Source of the DNA: Peromyscus leucopus
Lineage: Eukaryota; Chordata; Mammalia; Rodentia; Cricetidae
Reading direction: 5' to 3'
DNA length: 64,000 bases
NCBI RefSeq assembly: GCF_004664715.2
Contig: NC_051072.1
Span: 39,494,142 to 39,558,141 of the forward strand
This document shows positions 11,896 through 24,674 of the stretch, one piece after another. Both the position numbers and the translations under genes were made by a program. How positions within the stretch are numbered: the first letter of the stretch is position 1; each line of letters begins with the position of its first letter. The notes below the pieces were generated by a model. It saw only the letters and a list, made by a program, of their open reading frames with translations, was not told the origin of the DNA and searched no databases.

Positions 11896-12035
11896 CAAAG
11901 ATTTCTGAGGAGCAGTATCCATGTGGACCCTGCCTCCCTATAAACTTGTGTGGCACACTGTTAATTCAACACTTGCTGGGTTGGTTGGAAGAGTTAACCA
12001 GTGGGTGCATGACGGCTATGCCAAGTAGGCTGTAA

Positions 12036-12136
<101 letters not shown>

Positions 12137-12794
12137 GGTGTCAATCTGGTGCCCTAAATCCACAAGGCCAGATGGGAAGGTCAGGGACTCCCATGGACTA
12201 GCCCTTGGACTCATGATTGTGGTAGTCTAACTCATGATTGGCTGAGGCAAAGCAAAGAGAGACATTACCAGGGCCTAGAGGAAATGGACCAGGCGCCTGG
12301 AAAGAGCTCACTTCCCTGACACAGATAAAGCAGTGCAAGAGTTTCTTTCCCAGGATGTTTAGCCCTGCACCAGGTGGAAGTGACTGGCTAAGTCAATTGG
12401 ATGAGTGGAGCTAAGCGCCGAGGCTCTGTGGTAGACCAGCAGCGAGGCTCAAAGGTGCCTGCAGAGGAGCCTCACATAAGATAACTGGATGGTCTGGCCC
12501 ATGGGCTTGGGGGGGTCTCAGAATGTTTTCTCTTCTTCTTCTAAGTGTCTTCCGAGCCTTCAGCACTGTTCCATCTTCAAAGCCCTGGAGTTGCTATTCG
12601 TGAGGTGGAGCCTCATGGACGTCCTTTCCTGACTTGAAAGCTGCACTGCTCTAGTTTCCTCTTTTTGGGACCACACTGTTTGTTCCTGGAGGAATGGTTA
12701 GCTAAGCAGGCGAGCTTGGGAATTCTCTGTCCCTTCAGGTCCACACCAGAGTGTTCTCCCACGGAACTACTTCTGCAGCCAGCCCCCTTCTGAT

Positions 12795-12912
12795 TTTATT
12801 TTGAAACCAAATCTCACGGAGTTGCCCATACTGGCCTCAAACTTGGAATCCTCCTGCCTTAGACCCTTGAGTCACCAGCATTACAGGTATAAACTGATGT
12901 GCCCAGTCTAGA
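12795..12912 (-). repeat. Old B1-like SINE fragment
   Basis: 'TTTTGAAACCAAATCTCACGG', 'CATACTGGCCTCAAACTTGG', 'ATCCTCCTGCCTTAG' and 'CACCAGCATTACAGGTATAAACTGATGTGCCCAGT' follow the reverse-strand order of a B1/proto-B1 monomer. Confidence 0.65.
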
Positions 12913-13130
12913 GGGTTCTTGGTTAGCTACCTTAGTTGGACTTAGCTCCGGAAGCTAAGCAGCTTTATGAGCCCTTAACTACCTGCCCCTCAGATGTGTG
13001 ACTCAGTATTTCCATAAGAAATTTGTGTAAAAGGATGTCAAAAGAAATTTGCTAATTGATTAAAGAAAGTGATACACTGTACAGTCTGCTTTTGAAGGAC
13101 CCTTACTAAATATTACTTTATAATTTTTTA

Positions 13131-13134
13131 GCAT

Positions 13135-13171
<37 letters not shown>

Positions 13172-13270
13172 TGTGATGTGATGTGATGTGATGTGTATAC
13201 ACAAAAGCCACTGCACACAGATGGAAGTCACAGGACACAGTCAGTGTCAGACCTCATCTTCCACCTTGAG
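13131..13270 (-). repeat. B4-type SINE, 3' part (left half of a split copy)
   Basis: In reverse orientation, the expanded GT tail is followed by 'CACAGGACACAGTCAGTGTCAGACCTCATCTTCCACCTTGAG', the reverse complement of the B4 3' end. The element is interrupted and resumes at about 13,619, where GGGTCTCTC continues the expected 'ttgagacagggtctctc'. Confidence 0.6.
13137..13194. repeat. (GT)n followed by (ATGTG)n microsatellite
   Basis: About 17 GT units to 13,170 change into a pentanucleotide run ATGTG to 13,194. The pentamer looks like a point change in the GT tract that was then amplified. Confidence 0.95.
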
Positions 13271-13624
13271 AAAGGGTGTGGTGGCTGGAACCACAATCTC
13301 TCCCATAGGCTCAAATGTTTGAATGCTTACTCCTCAGCTGGAGACACTGGGTAGTTTAGGAGGTGTGGCCTTCCTGGAGGAAGTATGTAACTGGGAACTT
13401 TGAAAACTTCAAAGCCTTCCACCACTCCCAGTATGCTTTCTCCTATCTCTGCTTTGTACCTGGAGTTCAAGATCTCAGCCCTCAGCTTCTGTCCTGGCTG
13501 CCATGTCTGCTGCCTGCTGCCTCCACTATCACAGATGCTGACGCTCTTGAATTATAAAACCAAATAAACCTTTTCTCCCATAAATTGTCTTGATCATGGT
13601 GTTTCATGAAAGCTAACTAATGCA
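13271..13624 (+). mobile_element. Rodent interspersed repeat (URR1-like or LTR-like) inserted in B4
   Basis: Ordered blocks match a common rodent repeat: 'CCCATAGGCTCAAATGTTTGAATGCTTA', 'GGAGGTGTGGCCTTCCTGGAGGAAGTATGT', 'CCATGTCTGCTGCCTGC', 'AAACCAAATAAACCTTTTCTCCC', and the end 'GATCATGGTGTTT...GCTAACTAATGCACA'. It separates two halves of a B4 element. The likely target duplication is GAAAGGG on the left against CACAGGG on the right. I recall such copies as URR1 (possibly hAT-derived), but the AATAAA and the CTAATRCA end also resemble MaLR-type LTRs. Confidence 0.6.
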
Positions 13625-13830
13625 CAGGGTCTCTCCTGTTTGTTGCTGTGCATGCTGCAGGATTTTTAGGAGATTTCCGACTCATCCGTCTCTGCTCACT
13701 CCATCTCACAATAAGAGGTCTAGGATTCCAGATACTTGCACTACTCTATCTTGAGAGATACAAACTTAGGTTGTCAAGCTTGTATGTATGGTAAGTGCTC
13801 TATCTACCGAGCCCCCTCCCTAGTCCCTGT
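13619..13830 (-). repeat. B4-type SINE, 5' part (right half of a split copy)
   Basis: In reverse orientation, 'CAGGGTCTCTCCTGT', 'CAGATACTTGCACTAC', 'CAAACTTAGGTTGTCAAGCTTG' and 'GTAAGTGCTCTATCTACCGAGCC' match the reverse complement of the B4 body and its tRNA-like head (cf. 'aagcactttaccgactgagcc'). Confidence 0.65.
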
Positions 13831-13934
13831 AAATGAATTTTTTCAAAGTGTGTTCCGCTACCTATTCCATGACTACCAAAAGGGGAACAGTTCTGCATCT
13901 GGGAGGTGACAGTGATGCTCAGAGCCACATTACT

Positions 13935-14285
13935 TCTTTTTGTGTGAGCACAGCACATGGTCCATGCACTTACACATATATGTGCTGGTGCACTCACCCA
14001 TGTCACCAAGTATGGGTACCAGAGTCTAATTTTGGGACGTCTTCTACAATTGCTTCTCTAGTTTAAATTTTGAGATGAGTTCTCTCACTGAATCTGGAGC
14101 TCACCATTTTGGCTAGAATGGATGGTTACCAAGTCCCTCCAGGATCTGCCTGTCTCTGCCCTTCCATTCTCCAGCACTGGGGTTACAGACAGGTTGTTTT
14201 TCATATTGGTGTTAGAGATCTGAACTCGGGTCCTCATGCTTGCACAGAATGCATCTTATACACTTGAGCTGTCTCCTTATTTACA
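13935..14285 (-). repeat. B4/RSINE-type SINE
   Basis: Clear reverse-strand order: 'GATGAGTTCTCTCACTGAATCTGGAGCTCACC', 'GGCTAGAATGGATGG', 'CCAGGATCTGCCTGTCTCTGCC', 'CAGCACTGGGGTTACAGAC', 'TCTGAACTCGGGTCCTCATGCTTGCAC' and 'CACTTGAGCTGTCTCC'. The left part, with CA/GT-rich words, is the decayed 3' tail. Confidence 0.8.
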
Positions 14286-14422
14286 TTACTTTCAAATGAA
14301 AGTCAAACTTCTTAGTTTTGGCCCTGGAGTTATACTCACTTATATTTACTCCAATACCAAGGTATCTAACCTTCTGGGTAATTTTCTACAAAACCCAGTG
14401 GTCAGCTCAAATCCATGCCTTG

Positions 14423-14425
<3 letters not shown>

Positions 14426-14499
<74 letters not shown>
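14426..14499. repeat. Compound microsatellite (AT)n ... (GT)n
   Basis: A (AT)14 run at 14,426-14,453, a short CATATT spacer, then about 19 GT units at 14,461-14,499. The three overlapping open frames here are all repeat artefacts. Confidence 0.95.
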
Positions 14500-14502
<3 letters not shown>

Positions 14503-15627
14503 CAAATGTCCAGGCTCCAGTGAGTTCTCAAACACAACTACAAGATTATCATTTCCAGAATTTTCTACTAATTATCCTATCCAATGAGCTCTCAGGGGTC
14601 AGGAACTCTTCTCAGGAGACAATAGTGTTGCTCCCGCAAGGCAGGAATTGTCTCTCATTGCTGTGTCACCTAGTGTTGGCTCTTCACATAGCTCTTGGAA
14701 GAGCTGCACTTTGTCAAAATGACTAAATTGTTTCTTTAATTACCCCGCAGTTTAGACCCAGGCAGTGGCCAATTCCCTCGCGTTTGTGCTCCAGTGACTC
14801 CCTGCATACATTTGCATATTTGCATATGTAAGTATAAATATGTATAGACTTTGTTCCCCAGATCTGTCAACAGAGAGAACCAAGCAGCACACGTTCCTCA
14901 GGGGAAGGACATTATTCGGGGGACGCGTCTGAAAAGGGTGTCCATTTGCTTTTATTCCTGTGAATCTGATTTCAGCTTACATTTTGCTGACTCTTTCAAA
15001 CTCACTTCAGCTCAAACTGTAGAAGCATTATTTTAGGAACTCTTATGTATTAAGACTCAGACTCTTAGTAATGTCCTTTTCTTTCTTTCTTTTTTTTAAA
15101 GCTAGAAGTCAAGTACAATTTTATAGAAAAGTGACAGTTTTAAAGACTCATCATGGGTTTTTGAGAACAGGTGTTGGGAATTCCCATGCATTACACATTT
15201 TCATCCTCCCAAAGACACTTGGAAGAAGGTCTCTATGTGCCAGGAAAAGCTTAAAGTGAACTATCTGAGATGCTGTAGCCAAGGACACTTGAGACAGATT
15301 TTGGCCCAGGCCACCTGCCCAGACTCTTGAGAGCTCCTTCCTTGAGTGAGTTCACTCAACAGTTTGTCCATCAAATCTCCAACACCATCGGGTGCTTGTC
15401 CTGAGAATAAGTCTCTGAGCAAAATATCCTGGCCCACATGAAGCTCACATTCTAGTGGAGAGAGACCAGCAATAAGCAATAGTATGATATAATAGGAGAA
15501 AAAGGCTCTGCACTATGGAATAAACCGAGTGAAAGGTGTGAGAAGACAGAAGGAAATGGTCATGGAGCGAGATACATTGCACTGGTAAATAGTGGTCACG
15601 ACAGGCCTCATTAAACATACACATCTT

Positions 15628-15768
15628 AGCCAGGCACACAGTACATGCCTTTAATCCAAGCCCTCGGGAGGCAGAGGCAGGCGGATCACTGTGAGTTCCA
15701 GGCCAGCCTGGTTTACAAAGTGAGTTCCAGGACAGCCAGGGCTACATGGAGAAACTTTGTCTCAAAAA

Positions 15769-15815
<47 letters not shown>

Positions 15816-15816
15816 A
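15628..15816 (+). repeat. B1 SINE with (AAAT)n tail
   Basis: The body runs from AGCCAGGCACACAGTACATG through 'GGGAGGCAGAGGCAGGCGGATC' and 'GAGTTCCAGGACAGCCAGGGCTACATGGAGAAAC', the mouse-standard 3' half rather than the cricetid CAAAACTAC type. The poly(A) tail has become (AAAT)13 at 15,765-15,816. Confidence 0.95.
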
Positions 15817-16094
15817 AGTTGCACATTTTGTAGTGGGGAGGAACTTGGAGGAAAAGAAGGAGAGGAAACTGCAGTCAGGATGCAATATATGAGAGAAGAG
15901 TAATTTAAAAACATACACATAAACATCTTAACAATAACAGTAGTGTCTGTTACACATAACAATCGTATTTGATAAGAAATCATCAAGATGAGGATACAAC
16001 AGAGAAAAGTACTGAAGCTCTTGATGGTATCTTTTTAAAATATCTTTATCCCTTAGTAATACACATTTGCTAACCTTGTACCTGTCTGATTTCT

Positions 16095-16216
16095 TTATTA
16101 TTTTCTAAGTTCTTTGACCAGGATAATTGGACTCCACACATCTTTAAACCCTTCTATAGTACTCAGAACACTGCCTTTTTTCAACCTTCCTTGAATACCC
16201 GTTGAATGAATGCATG
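16095..16216 (+). repeat. Probable L2 3' end
   Basis: 'TTCTTTGACCAGGATAATTGGACTCCACACATC', 'ATAGTACTCAGAACACTGCC' and the terminal 'TTGAATACCCGTTGAATGAATG' match the order of an L2 3' end. Strongly diverged. Confidence 0.5.
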
Positions 16217-17770
16217 TTCAACAAAAAGGGGTAAACACATGAAAACTTGAATTTTAATATCAGAAGACAAGCAGTGACTGCGTACTTTTCCTTGCTAGAT
16301 GACTGATACATTTACTCGCTTAAAACTGAAAGTAAGGTTACCATAAATGATGATTTTCTAGATCTTAGGAACTTACTACTATGATCTCTGCTATTCTGAT
16401 GAGTTGGGATCATATACATGAGGAAAAGTAACAGTATATAGAAACACACAGAAATGAGGCATGGTAGCCTGATCTGGGCTAGAAGGGAGAATGAAAAACC
16501 CAGTTGAATTGTTCAGAGGAACAGCTGTCAGCTCCACTAAGTGCAACACACTTTCTTACCTGTGATTACTGATTCTATGCAATGACAAATGTTGAAAGCA
16601 TACAGACATCATCTTTAGAACAATGAGTATGAAAATTAATTACAGCTGCCCTTCCCTGGAGGAGCCTTAGTGTAGTGAGAAGTCAGATCCACTTAAATAG
16701 AAAAATGGAGTCACATATTGCAAACATTAAAAAAAAAAAGTATAGAGAGCATTTAGCCCAGTGGACAAGGCTTTTAATTTTCTCTACAGATTCTTAGAGT
16801 AACTGTTCTCTGTTGTGGAGACTGTAACAGAGCAGCTGGCTATGAGGCAAAGGGAAGAGGGAGAAAGTCTGCCAAGTTTTTCCAACGCTGAGTGGGCAAG
16901 AGGTTGATTGGCTGGATGTACCTGAATATGTACTGGAGAGAAGGGCAATAGCCTTGTCTACCTTTAAGGAGACCATGCATCGATCTCTGAGCCTTTAGAT
17001 TTCATGTAGGGTGGCTGTGAAATTTTTACTGCATTGTGGAATACTCTCTGACATGAACCCTCCTAAGACTACTATAAATAAGAAGAGTCAAAGAAAGAAA
17101 GACACATCATATGTGCTCACTCTCAAGTCCAGACACAGCAAACTTCACCCACACACTGAGTAATTGTTGCCTGAAAACACCAAATGTATGTAAAAAGAAT
17201 GGCATTGCACATATGGTGCCTAGAGATGTTTTGGATTTAGTTTTTATTTATGCTAACAGAGCATTAAAAAATGGGATTTTCTTTAGAGTCCCAAAGAAAG
17301 GGTCCTTAGGACACAACAAATGCAGCCATGCTCTCATAACCATGATGAAAGCACTGAGTCATCTCACTCCTGAAGACCAACATCGCTGTCACCAAGCATC
17401 TGTCTCCAAGAACCACCTTCAGTATCACAGATGATCATTACTGTGCACATTTATAAGGCTAAGGAATATGACTCCTTTATCTCAGGAAACAGTAGAAGCA
17501 TCTTGGCAGCTTCTTAATTTCCCTGAGAGTAGTGGATTTGCTTGGCATGTGGACCGGACAGCCCTTCAAGTGCTCAATTAGATTGCTAGATACATGGTGA
17601 ACTTGGAACATCTTCATTGACACATCTTCCCTTCCCTCAACCCAAGCAGAACAAAAAAGCTTTCAATATCAAGGACTTCTATTGTTTGAGATCCTGAATT
17701 TCTTGTCTTTTCCTTTCTCCTTTTTAATTTTCTTTTCTTATATTCTATTCTATTATTTATTTATTTTTCG
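16217..17770. other. Unassigned DNA
   Basis: No repeat or exon is recognised apart from short A-rich runs. A 107-codon frame at 17,111-17,434 has no recognisable domain, and no splice or promoter context supports it. Confidence 0.5.
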
Positions 17771-17912
17771 TTTTTTGAGATAGGAGTTATTGGTGTAGCC
17801 CTGGCTATCCTGGAACTCACAATGTAGACCAGGCTGATCTCAAACTCACAGAGATCCAACTGCCTCTACCTCCTGAATGCTGGGTTAAAGGTGTGCGCCT
17901 CCACTGCCCAGT
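17771..17912 (-). repeat. B1 SINE
   Basis: In reverse orientation, 'GTTTTTTGAGATAGGAGTTATTGG', 'GCCCTGGCTATCCTGGAACTCAC', 'CAGAGATCCAACTGCCTCTACC' and 'GGTGTGCGCCTCCACTGCCCAG' give a full-length B1. The TTTATTTATTT on the left is the tail. Confidence 0.92.
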
Positions 17913-18277
17913 GAGATACTGAATTTTTTAACCCATTCATTTCTGTCATTTCCCAACTAATCTATAGCCTGAAGAATATAAGTCTCTCACAGATTGATAA
18001 CAACATTAAAGTACTTGGACACAGAATGAGGAGTCAAGGGGGGAATAAGGACCAGAAGCTCTTGTTCAATGAGGATTTAACAAAACAATAAACTCTGGCT
18101 TTGTAGCTGGAAGTTGCTACCAACAGATCAAATATGTAAACCAAAAAGAAAGAGATGAACTCTCCGGGCATCACCTTCCAGTATTACGTACGAAAGTGCC
18201 AAAGGAACCAGGCCATTCTGGACCACAGGTTAAAAATACATACATTTTCTTATCTGTAGGTATTAGAAAGATGGCAT

Positions 18278-18400
18278 GGAAGTCAGGCACAGTGGTGTTT
18301 GCCTGTGATCCCACACTCATGAACTGAGTCAGGGAGATCTTGAGTCTAAATCCAGCCTGGGCTGTATAACAAGCCCTTGTCTTGAAGAGAATAGGGAAGA
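18278..18400 (+). repeat. Old B1-like (proto-B1) SINE
   Basis: 'AGTCAGGCACAGTGGTGTTTGCCTGTGATCCCA', 'GAGTCAGGGAGATCTTGAG' and 'CCAGCCTGGGCTGTATAACAAGCCCTTGTCT' keep the B1 order with strong divergence. Confidence 0.7.
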
Positions 18401-20544
18401 GGAGGTTAAAAGTAAGAGGAACCAGGAGAGAAGAGATGAGAAGCAGCAGCAAACAGGGAAATTAAAAGACAAGAAAAAACAATAAGAAAAGGTAGCCTGA
18501 GATGAACCTTGAAGTGCAGGATATGAAACCAGATGCATGCTTCAAAACACAGGTGAATTTCAGTGTTCGAGGGTGGTAACCCCTTTCTCAATTGTGGCAA
18601 TTTTGCTGGTGGTGGAGTCTATACTGAGCTCAACAAAAAGAGTGAGATTTAGTTGGAGGGATGGCTTACTGCATGAGTCAGTGGAACCTGGTCCATAGCC
18701 AGGCTTTTGCAATGTTTCTGATAGAACAAGGGCAAATTTATCTCTCTACCCCTTCCAAATTTGATCCCAAAGCATTTTTTTTTAACACAAAAATCTTCTC
18801 AAGACTATATTGATGCCAATTAACAGTCGGTGTCTATCTCATTTCAGTTACCACCTACTAGTTCAATCCAATGTAGATAGTCTAGTCTACCTCCTAACAG
18901 AATTTTAAACAGCTACTTCTTCATAGGACCCTAGAGTACTGATCTGACAGCCTAATGCAGATGCCTTCAGCATGTGTAGACAGACTGAATCTGATACTGG
19001 ATTGAAATTCAGTTGGCTGCTCTGCAGGAATCCCTGGTGACAAATGGCCACATTCCACCTAAGGACACCACATAAGTGCCACTAAACTCTATCTCCTAGC
19101 CCCACCAAAAATATCTAGAAAGTTAATAGAAGGAAAAACACAACGTTCAGGAGTCAGGGGTGAATGACCACATGGTTTCTGGTTTCAAGTGAAATGAACT
19201 AATGGCAAACAGTTAATGTAAGTTAACGTAGGTCTCCAGTAGTCTGCAAACTAAGAAAACATTTTGGGACAGTATATCATTTTACCAACATCACAAATTT
19301 GGACCTTCAGGCAACTTCAAATTTTCAGTTTCCTTTTTATAAACAATGCCAACAAGGCCTTATAAAAATTGTTTCGTCATTGCATTCTCAATTCAAAATT
19401 AGATAACAATGCCACTTTTTAGGGATTACATAAAAATATCTTCACGATTTATACTTATTACATCACAAAATGATAAAGGAGAAAAAAATCACACATTGAT
19501 GCCTTAAGTCATGCTGATATTTAAAATACATCGTTCATGATAAAAGAGAACAAGCTTATAGATACATAGATGCATACACTTATTTGCAGTTTTATATTTG
19601 TTTTGCTCTTTTGGCACCTTGATTTCCCTGCCAGCAAGTTCTTCAGAAGTAGATTTTCCTTCCTACCTTAAAAACCCACAGCAGCATCCCCCGAACCTAA
19701 CAATCACCAATGACTTCTAATTCAGTGGCCCATCTACTTCGCTCTGCAACACTCAGAGGACACTCTAGTCTGTTGGCATGTGCAGAGACAGCATCCTTCC
19801 TTCCCTTCGTTTCCCCAGCACAGACAGCCTCACTCCAGTCATGTGCTCTGCCCGAACCACAAGAGTAGACCTCTCCCTGCCTGGTTTATATTTTCAGCGA
19901 AAGGTACCCACTTTGTTTCTTGTGTGCTTATTATCTATTCAATACCTATCACCCAACTTAGTCACATAACTGCTTGGAATTCTTCCTGGTTTCATAATGA
20001 ACACAAAGCCTTTAACATAGTACAAAAGGACCCCAACCTGATCTTAGCTTCTTTGTTTTTCTCTGGGATCATATATCATCATTAACTCTCAGTTGTTATG
20101 ATGTCCCTTGCCTCAGTGTCTCTGTTGCTGCTGTAGTAGAGGGTGTGAAAAGGTAGAGAACAGGCTTATTCCTAGAACCACAGGAACTTCAGCTAGTGAT
20201 TTTTCACTTAGTGTGTATTTATAACTGAATAATCTCTGTATGAGTATGGTAGTGCTGAAGAAAATGAGAACCATTTTCACTTAAAATCTATCATACAGAG
20301 ATCCATGTGAACAGTGAGCTTCCTAGAGGCCAGCATGAAAAGGAAACACAATCTTGTATGTCACTTGAAATCATTTAGAGCACTAATTTTTTCCTTGTTA
20401 CTAGGCCATCAGGTAGGAATGTCCCCTGGAAACTTTCTAGGAATCTACTGAAACAACACGCACTGGTTTTAGCATAAAGTTTTACAAATATGGTGTGATC
20501 CCAAGACCAAGAAAGGTTTTATGTTTGGGTGTTTTATTCTACTT
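18401..20544. other. Unassigned DNA
   Basis: No repeat or exon is recognised by eye. Short T runs occur near 18,776 and nothing else structural is visible. Confidence 0.45.
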
Positions 20545-20752
20545 TTCTGAAAGGGTTCTTGGGTATCCCAAGCTGGCCTCAAACTAAGTATATAGCTGAG
20601 GGTGACCCTGAACTGCTGATCTTTCTGCTTCTACCTTTTGAGTTCTAGGATTACAGCATGTACCACTATACCTTGTTTATGTACAGGGATCAAACTTAGG
20701 ACTGCATTCATGGTAGGCAGGCACTCTACTAATTGAGCCACATCTTGAAGAA
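20545..20752 (-). repeat. B1-ID composite SINE (B4 class), diverged
   Basis: In reverse orientation, a B1-like part ('CCAAGCTGGCCTCAAACTAAG', 'GACCCTGAACTGCTGATC', 'GAGTTCTAGGATTACAGCATG') is followed by an ID-like head ('CAGGGATCAAACTTAGGAC', 'GCAGGCACTCTACTAATTGAGCCACATC'). The second block is the reverse complement of an ID/tRNA A- and B-box region. Confidence 0.75.
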
Positions 20753-23700
20753 ACATATTTTGGTTAAAAAAAACACTAGGAAAAAAATCACACACACACA
20801 AAAAAAAATCACACTGCTCCTTACCATAAGCACACTTGGTTGCATTAAATCCCAAGATCACAAAGAACTATTTCATATCACATCTCATGCAATCTTTGGA
20901 ACAGCCCACATCAGCCTTGAGGCACAAGTACCAGTAAAAAGAATATGTCTTATTTTTCCAAAACCTTTATTCTCATAACCTTGGTGATTATTATACAATT
21001 TTAAACACAGGGCTAGTAACAACGCTCTCTCTAGAGGAAGTAGCTTATACTTCGTACAACCCTCACCACAAGAACAGATGATACATGCAGACTTACACAG
21101 CATCACCACTGGATGGTCATTCAGAGGCACTGCAGGGCGTGGCTTGGGCTTGAGAAGCAGTCCTCCCCTCTCCAAACTGAAGGGGATTGGCCGAGCTTCC
21201 TTTGTTCCCAGCTGACTTCTCAATGAAATGTTTCCAACTTTGCACCCTTTGGGTTCAGTTGTTCAACAGGTTACAATTAGTTAGATTAGTAACTGGTTGA
21301 ACAACTGTAACCAAAGAGTACAGATTACAGAGTTGAGGTGACCTAGAGAGATTTGCCAGTGGTGTTCAGCAGGGCTCAGTCTGTCCTCTTCTGTGTGTGC
21401 AAGAATGACTTTGAAGGCGACACATACATTCAAGAGAAAGGTGTTAAATATCCATTGAGCATCTAGTATTAGCAGATTATGACAACAGATAGGAAAGATA
21501 GAAAGGGAGAAGAGAAAGATACAGAGACAGAGACAGAGACTGCCCTGCACAACAGAAATGTAATACATGGCCTCTGGCTGAAAAAAAAAAAAAACAAAAA
21601 AACTATAATGAGGAAAAATGTGAAAGTGGTAAGCTTCACAGTTTACAGTTTCCATTAGAATGAATCCGCCGTCACTGTCAACACCATAGGGCACAGGTCT
21701 CGGATTTTACTTTTCTTTAGTCAAGCACACAGCATCCTGTGAATAACATATTCAGAAACACAAACAGGAAGCATGAAAGCCCTACTTCATTAAGCTGAAA
21801 GCAGAAATCTCATCTCCCCAAGGCCTAGGCCACTGCTGAATATTTATTTGGATTCTTGGGGAAACCCAATCTTTCTTAATGCAACGGTGCCTGTCTGTAA
21901 TAATTTCTCTATTCCCCAATTTTTATATATTTCTGCCAAGGACAGACTTCTGCACTCTGGCATATTGTTGACTTTCTGTGATGCAACTGTTGAATCCAGT
22001 AATACTAATGGGTGAGTATTTTCTGCTTTTTCAGGACCTGATTTTCCACCCACAGCCCCAGTTTTAAAAATAAAAATATTAGTACATTCAAGTCTGCACA
22101 TGCGGTACTGACCCACCCTGGGCTTTATGTCAACTGCAATGCAGGCATAAAAAGATCCGAATTCAACTTACATCCAAGGTGGGAAAAACTTGCAACTAGA
22201 ACACTTGAAAATATTTGCTTTGATATATGCATGTGTGTTTCTATGAAAATTAATTTCCTTTCCTAAGATTCTGTAGGACTGACTCCTTCAACTGTAGATA
22301 TTAGTCAGATCTGTTTAAAACCAGGCTTCCCTTATTTACAAACGGCAGCTTTCACACTATAACTATCAAGAATAAACACACAAAAAAGAATGAAAACTTT
22401 TCCACTTCCAGCAATTTGCCAGTATAAACTGGTTGCGTATTGAGCACAGCTGTTTCTGTGTGAGATTTTTCTCTTGGTAGAATTTAATATTGACTGTGCT
22501 CTTGTGGCGTGAATACAGTCAATGAAAGATTGTTCTGGACTTGATAAGAACAGAGGCCAGAAACAATTGCTCCCACAGGTCCTTCCCTTCCTCAATAACC
22601 AACTGCTATGTGGAGCCCTGCAAGAGCCCATCATTTGTCATGTCAATTAGATAGAAATAAAGGTTTGGGGACTTTTCTTGCCCCCCTTCTTAGCCTGAGA
22701 AAGGTACAGATCCAGCCAGGAGACAGTTAAGATAAAACTGACAGTAGCAGGTGGGTCTCACATGTGAACCCGAGATATATTCCCTACACTTCTCCCTTTC
22801 CATCCACCATTGAGAGTTGCTTTCTCTGAACTGGATTCTCTAAAAAGAGAAAACAAGATGTATTTTTCTCCTGGGCTAAGGTACAGATATATTCTTGCAC
22901 TGTTCACTTTCTGTTTTATAACACTACTAATAAAATGACATGCTTTTAGCACCTTACTTAGTAAATTAAGAAGACAGTTCCTGCTAATGTTCCAGGAAGC
23001 CCACTGGGTCAGTAACATATCATTGCCATTTATAAGGCTTTTCACGGGGAGGGAATTGTTCATACAATACAATACCTATTCTCCTGGACGGTTTTATGAG
23101 ATGTTGGGCATAGCGATCCAGTGATTGCTTCTTAATATGATGTCTACTATGATATCAACCATTTGAAATGGTGCATTATGACATGATGTTAAAAGGCTGT
23201 GATCAGGAGTTAACCTGTTTTGTGAATTGTGGCTGTGAGAAGTAGGGCAAGGAACACAATAATGCAGCAAAAGCAGCAGAGTCTAATATAATTCTAGAGA
23301 CCAGTATGGCGTTGGGTTGCTTTATCCACAGTTAGTCCTGTACTTTGAATGCTTCCAGAGTTGTGTGATCTTTTTGAAACTGCAGAAATGAAATGCAGCT
23401 TTTGATACTCCCACAACACCAGTGCCTGGAAATCCTGCCAAATGGATGGCCAGTTTCCATGGGCTGTGAGGAGCGCTCTTCATCTGAACTGATCACCTCC
23501 ACCCTCCACTGATGCTCTTTCTAATCTTTTCCTTGCAGCCTCTCTCTGTGGCCAGTGAGGAAGTGAAGATTTAGGGGTGGGCCATCGGTGCCCTGGTTAT
23601 TGAAATACTTTTCTACAGCTCAGGAAGTGACATGGTTGGATGCTGGAGGCAGGAGAGAGCTTTTCTGACACCAGTGTAAGGCTAATGACATATACTTGAG

Positions 23701-24674
23701 CAATACTGGGAATCCAGAAAATTAATTAAGATTATCAGAAAGAATGCAATTAAACCAAGAGATGCTTGACAGTGGATGCTAAACTTACTGTATAAGGGCA
23801 TTAAGGATAGGAGCTAGAAATTTCCCTCCTCCATCAGGAATGAGAATATGCATTTATCCTTCTTCTGTTTTGCTTTCATTGTGATTTACAGATGTTTTAA
23901 GGGCTATACTCTGTTTCTTATGCTGTTAGAAGAAACAAAGTCTACAATATATCATTTTCCCGAAGGGCATAACATATTAATAGATGTATTTTCAATATGC
24001 CATAGTTGTAAGAGGGTAGGAAGAACCAATACTGACCATCAGAAAATATTAGTTCTTCATTTACCTCTTATTTCTTCAATATGACATACCCCATATATAT
24101 ATATATATATGTTTATAAATTAATATTTTTAAATGTAAAGACTTCCTCCAATCCTAAAAAATGACAGTAATTTTTGCAGTTATTATTATTATTTATTAAC
24201 AACAGACAAATTAAGCACATCCTAATTAGAAACTTTGCATGGAACCAGCAATGTAGTCATGCTTCCTGTGAAATTTTACAGCAGACTAGCAGTAAGAAAG
24301 CAAGATTCTAAATGCAAGCATAACCTTGGCTTTGTTACAGAATTTCTCTTACATTGCTTGATTTAAAAAAAATAATTATTAATAGTAACATCATAACTTT
24401 AAAATTTGTACACCACCTTAGCTGCATATAGGAATGAGGCAGGATTAGTCAGTAACTGATGTAAGTATCTTCAGATACAAAACAACCAGGCTCATATTTA
24501 GAGATGGCAAATGGTAGAATTATTGTTTGACCTTGCACCTGTTTGTGAATTAATTCCTTGATTCAACAGGCATATATCAATTTGTAAAAGCATGGAAGAG
24601 AACAGAAGATATAATCATTGCCATAAAAGGGCACTGTGTCTACACAAATTCATCAACAAAACGGTTGCTGTCAG
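20753..24674. other. Unassigned DNA
   Basis: No SINE, LTR or exon is recognised. It contains CACAC/A-rich low complexity at 20,763-20,815, GACAGA words at 21,522-21,540, an A run at 21,582-21,602 and (AT)10 at 24,092-24,112. Open frames of up to 137 codons (21,281-21,694, minus) have no recognisable protein. Confidence 0.45.

Noticed and set aside
21281..21694. 137-codon minus-strand frame with hydrophobic, Phe-rich stretches
   Set aside because: The Phe run is the complement of an A-rich tract at 21,582-21,602. The rest is unrecognised, with no gene context.
23158..23172. 15-base palindrome ACCATTTGAAATGGT as an operator-like site
   Set aside because: Palindromes of this size are expected by chance in 64 kb, and nothing nearby supports a function.
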